Assembly: GCF_001421355.1 (NCBI RefSeq)
Contig: NZ_LMKC01000005.1
Span: forward strand, 11,001-75,000
Length of the DNA stretch: 64,000 nt
Origin: Sphingomonas sp. Leaf9
GTDB lineage: Bacteria; Pseudomonadota; Alphaproteobacteria; Sphingomonadales; Sphingomonadaceae
Reading direction: 5' to 3'
Position numbers and translations under genes: made by a program. The notes below the pieces were generated by a model. The model was not told the origin of the DNA and did not search any database. It saw only the letters and a list, made by a program, of their open reading frames with translations. Below are positions 50,307 through 58,291 of the stretch, piece after piece (within the stretch, counting starts at the first letter, position 1; the number at the start of each line of letters is the position of its first letter).

Positions 50307-51539
50307 ATGCCGGCACGTTTTTCGACCATCGTCGCCACGCTTTGCGCAGGGTTCTGCGCGATACAGCCGGTCGCGGCGCAGGAGGTGCTGGACACCGATC
50401 CCAACACGCTGGCCCCGTCGAAAGACCCCAAGCGCGTCGCCAACGGCCTGGCGCAGACGCCGCCGATGGGGTGGAACAGCTGGAACAAGTTCGCCTGCAA
50501 CGTGAACGAAAAGGTCATCCGCGCCACCGCCGATGCCATCGCGTCGAACGGTATGCGCCAGGCGGGCTATGCATATGTCGTGATCGACGACTGCTGGCAC
50601 GGCACGCGCGACGCGAACGGCTTCATCACCGAGGACCGGACGCGTTTCCCCAGCGGCCTGAAGGCGCTGGGCGACTATATCCATAGCAAGGGGCTGAAGT
50701 TCGGCATCTATTCGGATGCGGGCACCAAGACCTGCGGGGGGCGCCCCGGCAGCCAGGGCCATGAATATCAGGACGCGATCCAGTATGCCCGCTGGGGCGT
50801 CGATTACCTGAAATACGACTGGTGCTCGACCGGGGTACGTAACGCCGAGGAAGCCTATGCCACCATGGCCGACGCGCTGAAGGCCAGCGGGCGGCCGATC
50901 CTGTTCTCGATGTGCGAATGGGGCAATAACCGGCCATGGCTGTGGGGCCAGAAGATCGGCAATATGTGGCGCACCACCGGCGACATCACCGACAAGTGGA
51001 CCGGCAAGCATAATTACAGCTACGGCGTCGCCTCGATCGTCGACATGAACGAGCCGCTGTGGCCCTATGCGGGTCCGGGCCACTGGAACGATCCCGACAT
51101 GCTGGAGGTCGGCAATGGCGGCCTGACCGATACCGAATATCGCGCGCATTTCTCGCTCTGGGCGATGATGGCCGCGCCGCTGATCGCGGGCAACGACGTC
51201 GCCACCATGAACCAGGCGACGCGCGACATCCTGCTCAACCGCGAGGTGATCGCGGTCGACCAGGACAAGCTCGGCCAGCAGGGCCATCGCGTCGTGCGCG
51301 ACGGTACCAGCGAGGTGTGGGTCAAGCAGATGGCCGATGGCGGGCGCACGCTGCTGTTGTGGAACCGGGGCGAGGCCCCCGCGCGGATCACCGCCGACTG
51401 GGCGACGCTGGGCCTGCCTGCCGCGACGAAATTGAAGGCGCGCGACCTGTGGGCGCACAAGGATCTGGGGCGGCTGTCGCGCAGCTACAGCGCCGAGGTC
51501 GCGCCGCATGGCGTGGCGATGGTGCGGCTGGAGCCGTAG
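50307..51539 (+). CDS. Alpha-galactosidase, GH27, secreted
   Basis: A 410-residue glycoside hydrolase with a signal peptide ending VAAQE. TPPMGWNSWNKFACNV opens the (beta/alpha)8 barrel. The nucleophile is D171 in VDYLKYDWCSTG and the acid/base D262 is in GHWNDPDMLEVGNGG, with VVIDDCWHG and MCEWGNNRPWLWG shaping the galactose pocket. A short C-terminal beta domain follows. It removes alpha-1,6-galactosyl side groups, for example from galactomannan. First gene of the carbohydrate locus, with its own strong promoter. Confidence 0.95.
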   Translation: MPARFSTIVATLCAGFCAIQPVAAQEVLDTDPNTLAPSKDPKRVANGLAQTPPMGWNSWNKFACNVNEKVIRATADAIASNGMRQAGYAYVVIDDCWHGTRDANGFITEDRTRFPSGLKALGDYIHSKGLKFGIYSDAGTKTCGGRPGSQGHEYQDAIQYARWGVDYLKYDWCSTGVRNAEEAYATMADALKASGRPILFSMCEWGNNRPWLWGQKIGNMWRTTGDITDKWTGKHNYSYGVASIVDMNEPLWPYAGPGHWNDPDMLEVGNGGLTDTEYRAHFSLWAMMAAPLIAGNDVATMNQATRDILLNREVIAVDQDKLGQQGHRVVRDGTSEVWVKQMADGGRTLLLWNRGEAPARITADWATLGLPAATKLKARDLWAHKDLGRLSRSYSAEVAPHGVAMVRLEP

Positions 51540-51554
51540 GATCGCTGTTGAAAT

Positions 51555-51583
51555 CGTCACTCCCGTGTAAGGCGGGAGTGACG
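51555..51583. repeat. Short GTCACTCCCG palindrome
   Basis: Perfect 11-bp arms cgtcactcccg / cgggagtgacg, 7-nt loop, between the convergent GH27 and CE2-like genes. Related to the hairpin at 63160. It could act as a bidirectional transcript end although no T run follows. Confidence 0.7.
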
Positions 51584-51593
51584 AAAGGCTCGA

Positions 51594-52724
51594 TTATCTA
51601 CCCCAAACGCCCTTGCGCCCGTCGATCGCCTTGCCGATCGCATCGGCGACCTTGCCGTCATCGGCGACGTTCGGGTGGAAATGGCACCCGCCAAAGCTGA
51701 GGCCGTTGACCGGCACCACCGCGAAGCGCGTTTCTCCCTTGGCACGCAGCAGGTCGCCGACCTTCGCCACCTCCCGCGCGATCTCGCCATCGGCGAGGTC
51801 GGTCGCCCACAGGACGAAGAACGCCTGCGGGCTGCGGCGGCGCAGGTCCTGCACGAAGCGGACATAGCGCGCCTCGTAATCGGCATGGAGCGCGTCGCGG
51901 TTCTTCCAGCGTTCCTCGGGCTTCAGCGGCGTGGAAAAGTCGTTGGTGCCGAGCGCGATGACGATCACCTGCGGCCGCCACCCGGCATCGTTGGCGGGCG
52001 TCTTTCCGTCGAACAGTGCATAGGGGTAGGCATCGGGTACGGTCGGCGCAGCAAACCCGCCATAGTTGCGCACGATTCCGCGCCCCGAAATGGCGTTGAC
52101 CCGGTAGGCCGCGCCGTAGCGACGCGACAGCTGCCCGGCGATCCCCTGCGACGTGTCGGTCGTGTCCCATACCTGCCCATCGCTGCAGTCGCGACTGGCA
52201 GAGGTATTGCCATAGCCGACGGTGTGCGAATCACCAATGAACTCGATCGTGCGGCGACGGACGGCGGGGGCGGCGAGCGGGGTCGATCCGGCGGGCGCAT
52301 ATAGTCCGCCGAACGCGGTTGCCCCGGCCTGCGATTCGCTCACCACGTCGACGCGGATGCGGTGGCGACCGGGCGTGGCGGCATTCAACCGGTAACGACC
52401 GGGTGCTGGGCGGACCAGCGCGATCGGTGCGGCATCGTCGATGCGGATGCGCAGCGACACCTCGCCCGGCCCGACCGCCAGGTCGACCGCGCGCCCCTGG
52501 AAACCGCCCTCGAAATAGGTGCCGGGCCATTGCCGGCGGTAGCGCGACAGGTCGCCCTCCCCCGCAACCACCCGTCCGCCGATCGTCAGCGGCAGCGCGC
52601 GGCCGGGCGCGGTATCGGCGGGCAGCGGACGCAGAGCCAGGTCGGCGGGCGCCTGCACCGGGGCAGCGGCCGTGCCCAGCAGCAACATCAGCGGCAGGCC
52701 CGCGCGCAACAGAGACGGATGCAT
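51594..52724 (-). CDS. SGNH-type carbohydrate esterase (CE2-like), secreted
   Basis: A 376-residue exported esterase. A signal peptide (~1-26) is followed by a beta-sandwich N-terminal domain (~45-150; FEGGFQGRAVDLAVG, RYRLNAATPGRHRIRV) and an SGNH hydrolase domain. The nucleophile Ser166 is in FIGDSHTVGYGN, the oxyanion Asn is in ALGTNDFS, and the catalytic His is in GCHFHPN. This two-domain order matches CE2 acetylesterases, which deacetylate xylan or mannan. Between GH27 and the JmjC/cupin gene, it fits removal of acetyl groups from a hemicellulose (inference). Confidence 0.88.
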   Translation of the reverse strand: MHPSLLRAGLPLMLLLGTAAAPVQAPADLALRPLPADTAPGRALPLTIGGRVVAGEGDLSRYRRQWPGTYFEGGFQGRAVDLAVGPGEVSLRIRIDDAAPIALVRPAPGRYRLNAATPGRHRIRVDVVSESQAGATAFGGLYAPAGSTPLAAPAVRRRTIEFIGDSHTVGYGNTSASRDCSDGQVWDTTDTSQGIAGQLSRRYGAAYRVNAISGRGIVRNYGGFAAPTVPDAYPYALFDGKTPANDAGWRPQVIVIALGTNDFSTPLKPEERWKNRDALHADYEARYVRFVQDLRRRSPQAFFVLWATDLADGEIAREVAKVGDLLRAKGETRFAVVPVNGLSFGGCHFHPNVADDGKVADAIGKAIDGRKGVWGR

Positions 52725-52834
52725 CGGATTCTCCTCTGGCCGTACACGGGCGGCGCCCACGAAAACGGTGTCTTTTGCCGGCCATAGCTGGCACGCACGC
52801 CCGGTCCAGCGGAAACGACAAACGACGGAATGGG

Positions 52835-53857
52835 ATGATGAGCGACTGGATCGATACCGCGCCCCGTGTGCCCGAAGCGACGATCCCGGAGGATGCCGCC
52901 GCGTTCGACGCGCTGCTCGACGCCGCGCGCCCGGTGGTGTTGCGCGGCCTCGTCGCCGATTGGCCGGCGGTGGCTGCAGGGCAGCAGGGACCGGCGGCGA
53001 TGGCGGCCTATCTGCGGCGCTTCGACGGCGGACGTCCGCTCGGCCTGTTCGCCGGAGCGCCGGAGATCGACGGGCGATTCTTCTACCGCGACGACATGCG
53101 CGGGTTCAATTTCGAACGCGGTAACATACCCCTGCCCGTCCTGCTCGACGGGCTGCAAAAGGCCGCGAACGAGGCTCATCCGCCCGCCTTCTACGCCGGG
53201 GCCAGCGCGGTCAAGGATCATTTTCCGGGCTGGACCGACAGCAACGTGCTGCCGCTGCCGACCGGCGATGCGACCGCGCGGCTGTGGATCGGCAATGGCA
53301 GCCGGGTGTCGGCGCATTTCGACATGGCGAGCAACGTGGCGGTGGTCGTCGCCGGGCAGCGGCGGGTCGTGCTGTTCCCGCCCGAACAGATCGCCAACCT
53401 GTATATCGGCCCGCTGGACGTCACCATGGCGGGACAGCCGGCGACGATGGTCGATATCGAACGGCCCGATCCCGCCCGCTTCCCCCGGTTCGCCGAGGCG
53501 CAGGCCCATGCGATCGTTGCCGACCTGGGTCCGGGCGATGCGATCCTGATCCCGACGCTGTGGTGGCATGAAATCCGCGCGACCGGCGCGCTGAACGTGC
53601 TGGTCAATTATTGGTGGACGCGCGGCACGCCCGATGCGCCGTTCCTCGCGCTGGTGCATGCGATCCTGGCGGTGCGCGACCGGCCGGCGGCGGAGCGCGC
53701 GGCGCTGCGCGTCTGGTTCGACCATTATGTGTTCGGCGACGACGCCCCGGCGGTGGCCGATCACCTGCCGGTGGCGGCACGCGGGGTGCTGGGCGCGCCG
53801 GGGCCGGAACGGGATGCGCGGATTCGCGGGTATCTGCGGCAGATGCTGGGGGGTTGA
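52835..53857 (+). CDS. JmjC/cupin_8-type protein
   Basis: A 340-residue cupin-like protein of the JmjC/factor-inhibiting-HIF group. The iron-binding facial triad appears as H161-x-D163 in RVSAHFDMASNVAVVVAGQRRVVLFPP and H245 in LIPTLWWHEIRATG. It could be a 2-oxoglutarate-dependent hydroxylase of a protein or small molecule. Relatives commonly sit next to tryptophan-halogenase-like genes and TonB receptors in sugar-use loci, as here. Start is one of two adjacent ATGs (52835, 52838). Convergent with the halogenase operon, 11 bp apart. Substrate unknown. Confidence 0.85.
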   Translation: MMSDWIDTAPRVPEATIPEDAAAFDALLDAARPVVLRGLVADWPAVAAGQQGPAAMAAYLRRFDGGRPLGLFAGAPEIDGRFFYRDDMRGFNFERGNIPLPVLLDGLQKAANEAHPPAFYAGASAVKDHFPGWTDSNVLPLPTGDATARLWIGNGSRVSAHFDMASNVAVVVAGQRRVVLFPPEQIANLYIGPLDVTMAGQPATMVDIERPDPARFPRFAEAQAHAIVADLGPGDAILIPTLWWHEIRATGALNVLVNYWWTRGTPDAPFLALVHAILAVRDRPAAERAALRVWFDHYVFGDDAPAVADHLPVAARGVLGAPGPERDARIRGYLRQMLGG

Positions 53858-53868
53858 GGCCCCCGTCG

Positions 53869-55362
53869 TCACCCCAACCGCGCCAGCACCGCACCGTGCG
53901 ATGGCAACCCGGCGACCGCCGACTGCGTCGCGCTGCGCATCTGGCGCAGCGCCCCTGCCAGCCGCTCCCCGTCCAGCGCGTCGGCGACCGGATCGTGACC
54001 GACCGGATCGACCCCCTGCCCCAGCAGCACCGCGACCCAGCTTGGCGTGGCGAACAGTTCGTCGTCATAGCGGAAGATCCGCCCCTTGCGCCGGAACAGG
54101 TCGAGCTTGCGCGTCAGGCTGTTGGGCACGTCCATCGTGCGGACATGGTGCCAGAACGGCGAATCGTCGCGCGCCGTTGCGTGATAGTGCAGGATGATGA
54201 AGTCGCGGATCGACCGGTAATTGTCCGCCATCTGCCGGTTATATTCGGTGCGCTCCACCCCTGAGAAATCGCGGTCGGGGAACAGCGCAAACAGCTTCGA
54301 TATCCCTTGCTGGATCAGATGGATACTGGTGGATTCGAGCGGTTCGAGGAACCCGCCCGACAGGCCGATTGCGACGACGTTCCCCTCCCACATCCGGTGC
54401 CGCTGCCCGGCGGTGAATGACAGGCGGCGGGGGGCAGCGGTCGGCGCGGAATCGAGGCGGGAGAGGAGCAACGCCTCCGCCGCATCGTCGTCGAGGAACC
54501 GGCTGCAATAGACCACGCCGTTGCCGGTGCGGTGCTGCAGCGGGATGCGCCATTGCCACCCCGCCTGATGCGCGGTGGCGCGGGTATAGGGCAGGACCGG
54601 TTCGGTGCGTTCGGTCGGCACCGCGATGGCGCGGTCGCACGGCAGCCAGTGCGACCAGTCCTCATACCCCACCCCCATCGCGTCGCCGAGCAACAGCGAG
54701 CGAAAGCCCGAGCAGTCGATGAACAGCTCGCCCTCGACCCGGCGGCCGTCGTCCAGCACGACTGCGGCGACATGGCCGTTGTCGGCACGTTCGACCGCGA
54801 CGATCCGCCCCTCGACCCGCTTCACGCCCTCTGCCTCGGCCCGGCGGCGCAGGAACGCGGCATAGAGCGTCGCGTCGATATGATAGGCATAAGCCATGCC
54901 CGACAGCGGCGATCGCGGATCGCCGACCGGCGGGCTGAACGCGGCGGCGCGCGCCGCGACAGTGCTGGGCGAATAGTCGGCAATCGGGCCGATCCCCGCT
55001 TCCCCGCGCAGTTTCAGCCAGAGCTGGTGGAAGTTAATCCCCTCGATATCGCGGCCGAAGCTGCCGAAAGGATGGAAATAGCCGCTGTCGGGGCGGTGCC
55101 AGCCGGCGAACTCGATGCCGAGTTTGAAGCTGCCCTTCGTCTCGCGCAGGAACTCGCCCTCGTCGATGCCGAGCAGGTTGTTGAAGTTCAGGATCGACGG
55201 GATCGTCGCCTCGCCCACGCCGACCGTGCCGATGGCATCGGATTCGACCAGCGTGATGCGGCGCTGCCCATCGTCGAGGAACCGTCCGGCGGCAGCGGCG
55301 GTCATCCATCCGGCAGTGCCCCCGCCGATGATGACGACATGGGCGATACGACGGTCGGTCAT
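53869..55362 (-). CDS. Tryptophan-halogenase-family flavoprotein (third of three)
   Basis: A 497-residue FADH2-dependent halogenase-like protein. FAD motif GGGTAGWMTA (13-22), VGVGEATIPS (47-56), the catalytic-type K80 in KGSFKLGIEFAGW, the halogenase signature as GWQWRIPLQHR, and NVVAIGLSGGFLEPLESTSIHLIQQG are all present. The family makes HOCl to chlorinate tryptophan, but no halogenated product is known for the sugar-locus members. Last gene of a three-gene operon; start overlaps the middle paralogue as ATGA. Confidence 0.9.
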   Translation of the reverse strand: MTDRRIAHVVIIGGGTAGWMTAAAAGRFLDDGQRRITLVESDAIGTVGVGEATIPSILNFNNLLGIDEGEFLRETKGSFKLGIEFAGWHRPDSGYFHPFGSFGRDIEGINFHQLWLKLRGEAGIGPIADYSPSTVAARAAAFSPPVGDPRSPLSGMAYAYHIDATLYAAFLRRRAEAEGVKRVEGRIVAVERADNGHVAAVVLDDGRRVEGELFIDCSGFRSLLLGDAMGVGYEDWSHWLPCDRAIAVPTERTEPVLPYTRATAHQAGWQWRIPLQHRTGNGVVYCSRFLDDDAAEALLLSRLDSAPTAAPRRLSFTAGQRHRMWEGNVVAIGLSGGFLEPLESTSIHLIQQGISKLFALFPDRDFSGVERTEYNRQMADNYRSIRDFIILHYHATARDDSPFWHHVRTMDVPNSLTRKLDLFRRKGRIFRYDDELFATPSWVAVLLGQGVDPVGHDPVADALDGERLAGALRQMRSATQSAVAGLPSHGAVLARLG

Positions 55363-56624
55363 GCGATATAATCCAGTGCGGCAAGGCGGGCGGCAAGGTC
55401 GTTGATAAGGCGGGCAGCCTCCGCCGGGGAAACCGACAAGGCGATGGGATCGGGCCGCGCGGGCCGCATCCCCTGTCCCAGCAGTACGGCGGTCCACGCA
55501 TCGCGCTGGACCAGTTCCTCGTCCGCCGGCACGACCTGCCCCCGGCGCGCGAACTGCGCCAGCAGCCGGTCGAGCGAGGTCGGACGGTTGGCGTCGCGGC
55601 GCTGGTGCCAGAACGGCCCCTGCGTCCGCCCGCCACCATGATAGTGCAGCCCCAGGAAGTCGCACATCCGGTCGGCCTGCAACCCGGCGCGGCGGTTATA
55701 TTCGGCCTGCAACAACGGTTCGGGATCGCGCGCGGGCAATAATTCCAGCAACAGCGCCAGCTGCCCCAGCGCGAGGGTGAAGCCCATGCGGCCAAGCGGC
55801 CCCGGCTGCACCGCCGCATCGCCCAGCGCGACGACCCGTCCGGCAAAGGGTTCGGACAGGCGGCCGGGGGCGATGGCGATGCCGTCGCCGCCCGCCTCCA
55901 CCCGCACGCCGGGCCAAGTCGCCTGCCACCCTCGCGCGGTCGCGCGGTAACGGTCGCAGCTGCCGGGGTCGGCATCCGCCGCAGCGAACGCGACGCGCAC
56001 GCCCGGCACGGCATCGCGCCAATCCTCGAACGCGCGGTTCGCCGTCAGCAGGCGGGCGGGGCCGCTCGCGTCGATCACCAGGTCAGCATCGGTGAGTGCT
56101 TCGGCGAAGCGCACGCCCGCCTGCCCGCCGATCGAGCGCAGCGCCTGCACCATCCGCGCGGGGTCGAGGTGCAGCGCCGGCTCGACTTGGGCGTCGGCGA
56201 TGCCCGCAGCCGCCGCGACACAGGCCGGGACCAGCGCATGGAACGGCGGCACCCGCTCCCGTGCCGCCCGCGCCCGCAGCCAGAGTGCCGCGACCCGCCC
56301 TTCGGCGAGCGTCGCGGCGGCATCGTCGCCGACCATCCATTCCGCGCCGTCGCGGCTCCAGTCGGCAAAGGCGCTGGCATGGCGCGCCCGCGCCACCCCG
56401 CGCGCCAGCAGCAGTTCGGGCGGCATCCCGATCCGTGCAAGCACGGCATGGACCGCGGGCAACGCCAGCGGAAACCGGTCGGCCAAGGCATCGTCGGGAA
56501 CCGGTGCCGGGGTCAGTGTCACCTCGGCATCCGGCAACGCCTGTTTCAGCGCCACCGCGCTTACCAGCGCGACCGGCCCGCCACCGACAACCGCGACCGA
56601 TCGCAACCCCGTTCGTGCGTTCAT
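55359..56624 (-). CDS. Degenerate tryptophan-halogenase-like protein (middle of three)
   Basis: A 421-residue divergent paralogue. The FAD-binding start is VAVVGGGPVALVSAVAL instead of GGGTAGW; the GEAT segment is missing, no lysine occupies the catalytic position (RARHASAFADW), and GWQATWPG replaces the W-x-W-x-I-P signature. The C-terminal half still resembles the family (RVVALGDAAVQPGPLGRMGFTLALGQ, CDFLGLHYHGGGR, FWHQRR). It is 76 residues shorter than its neighbours, with 4-bp overlaps on both sides. It could be a catalytically inactive partner or use FAD differently (inference). Confidence 0.82.
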   Translation of the reverse strand: MNARTGLRSVAVVGGGPVALVSAVALKQALPDAEVTLTPAPVPDDALADRFPLALPAVHAVLARIGMPPELLLARGVARARHASAFADWSRDGAEWMVGDDAAATLAEGRVAALWLRARAARERVPPFHALVPACVAAAAGIADAQVEPALHLDPARMVQALRSIGGQAGVRFAEALTDADLVIDASGPARLLTANRAFEDWRDAVPGVRVAFAAADADPGSCDRYRATARGWQATWPGVRVEAGGDGIAIAPGRLSEPFAGRVVALGDAAVQPGPLGRMGFTLALGQLALLLELLPARDPEPLLQAEYNRRAGLQADRMCDFLGLHYHGGGRTQGPFWHQRRDANRPTSLDRLLAQFARRGQVVPADEELVQRDAWTAVLLGQGMRPARPDPIALSVSPAEAARLINDLAARLAALDYIA

Positions 56625-58114
56625 GCCCGACGCTCCAGCGCGGCATCGTGCGTCGGCATCGCCGCCACCCGATCGGCAATCGCGGTCGCCAGCGACCCCA
56701 GCGCACGGTCCAGCCCGGCGGCATCGGGCCGGTCGGCGCGCGGGTCCCACCCCTCGGGCAGCACCCCCTGCCCCAGATACACCGCGACCCAGCTGGGTTC
56801 GAGGAACAGGCCATGGCTGTATTTCGACACCTGCGCACTGCCGCGCCACAGCGCCAGCTTGTCAGCCAGCGTCGTCGGGATCGTCATGGTCCGCACATGG
56901 TTCCAGAACGGCGAATCGTCGCGCGTCGTCGCGTGGTAATGCAGGATCAAGAAGTCGCGGATACGGTCATATTCGGCATCGATCGCCGCATTGAACCCGT
57001 CGCGATCGACCTCGGCCACCCGCCCATCGGGGAAATGTTCGATCAACGCGGTGATCGCCGCCTGCACCAGATAGATACTGGTGGATTCGAGCGGTTCGAG
57101 AAACCCCGAGGCCAGCCCGACTGCGACGACATTCCCCGCCCAGCTGCGCCGCCGCCGTCCTGCACGAAAGCGCAGGAACCGCGGATCGGCCAGCGCTTCA
57201 CCGTCCAGCCCGGCGAGCAACGCCGCGGCCGCTTCGTCGTCGGACACATGGCCGCTGGCATAGACATAGCCGTTGCCGACCCGGTGGCGGAGCGGAATGC
57301 GCCAGCGCCAGCCGCCGGGCATGGCGGTCGCACGGGTATAGGGTTCGATCACCCCGGCCGGACTGGCGCACGGCACCGCCACCGCCCGGTCGCACGGCAA
57401 CCAGTGCGACCAGTCCTCCCACGGTTCCCCCAGTGCATCGCCCAGCAACAGCGAGCGGAACCCCGAGCAGTCGATGAACAGGTCGCCCTCGATCCGCTGC
57501 CCATCGTCCAGCGTGACAGCGCGCACCGTGTCGCCCTCGCGCTCCACCGCGACGATCCGCCCCTCGATCCGCGTCGCGCCGCGCGCCTCCGACCAGTCGC
57601 GCATAAATGGTGCGAAGCGGGTCGCGTCGAACTGATAGGCATAGCCGAACGAGGTCGTCGGATCGTTCGGGTCGCTGCCCGGCCGTTCGAACCGGCGCTG
57701 CTCGGCCGCCGTCACGCCCGCCGAAAACGCGCCGATCGGCGGCATGGCGCCTGCCGCCGCCCGCCGGAGCCAGTAATGGTGGAACGCCACCCCGCCCAGC
57801 GGCCGGCCATAGGTGCCAAAGGGATGGATGTAGCGGTCGCCGAGCGCGCCGAAGTCGCAAAATTCGATGCCGAGCTTATAGGTCGCCTCGGTCGCGGCCA
57901 TGAACGCCGCTTCGTCGATGCCAAGGCGTTCGAGGTAGAGGCGCAGGTGCGGCAACGTCGCCTCGCCCACGCCGACGATGCCGATCGATTCGGATTCGAC
58001 CAGCGTCACGGTGCACGCGGCCGGCAACAGCCCGACCAGCCCCGCCGCCGTCATCCATCCCGCCGTGCCGCCGCCCACGACGACGACCCTGACGCCCTGT
58101 CCTTCTTCGGTCAT
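56621..58114 (-). CDS. Tryptophan-halogenase-family flavoprotein (first of three)
   Basis: A 497-residue FADH2-dependent halogenase-like protein. VVVGGGTAGWMTA at 12-24, VGVGEATLPH at 47-56, catalytic-type K80 in EATYKLGIEFCDFG, GWRWRIPLRHRVGNG, and NVVAVGLASGFLEPLESTSIYLVQAAI are all present. Start ATG 58114 has GGGGAG close by; an in-frame ATG 16 codons earlier is a less likely alternative. It leads the three-gene halogenase operon and is divergent from the TonB receptor across 177 bp, so both are probably induced together (inference). Confidence 0.9.
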   Translation of the reverse strand: MTEEGQGVRVVVVGGGTAGWMTAAGLVGLLPAACTVTLVESESIGIVGVGEATLPHLRLYLERLGIDEAAFMAATEATYKLGIEFCDFGALGDRYIHPFGTYGRPLGGVAFHHYWLRRAAAGAMPPIGAFSAGVTAAEQRRFERPGSDPNDPTTSFGYAYQFDATRFAPFMRDWSEARGATRIEGRIVAVEREGDTVRAVTLDDGQRIEGDLFIDCSGFRSLLLGDALGEPWEDWSHWLPCDRAVAVPCASPAGVIEPYTRATAMPGGWRWRIPLRHRVGNGYVYASGHVSDDEAAAALLAGLDGEALADPRFLRFRAGRRRRSWAGNVVAVGLASGFLEPLESTSIYLVQAAITALIEHFPDGRVAEVDRDGFNAAIDAEYDRIRDFLILHYHATTRDDSPFWNHVRTMTIPTTLADKLALWRGSAQVSKYSHGLFLEPSWVAVYLGQGVLPEGWDPRADRPDAAGLDRALGSLATAIADRVAAMPTHDAALERRA

Positions 58115-58291
58115 CCGCTCCCCGTCACCCGATATGTCACCATACAGCAACAGTGATCGCAAGATCGTATATTAGGAAAGTCATTTATCATATTTCTGTT
58201 GTGTTGCTGAAGTCGCAGACCTACCGGGACGATAACCCGCATTAGCGAGGTTGTTGATCGGGTCCTGCAGGGACCATGGGGAGGAAGCGTG
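58115..58291. promoter_or_regulatory. Divergent AT-rich control region, halogenase operon / TonB receptor
   Basis: 177 bp. The part from about 58155 to 58205 is strongly AT-rich (cgtatattaggaaagtcatttatcatatttctg), as expected for back-to-back promoters. A near-palindrome ggtcctgcagggacc lies at 58261-58275 in the receptor leader. No LacI- or GntR-type operator is obvious. Confidence 0.45.

Noticed and set aside
58261..58275. ggtcctgcagggacc near-palindrome as operator
   Set aside because: Short arms (5 bp) in the receptor leader next to the ribosome-binding site; too weak to claim as a regulatory site.
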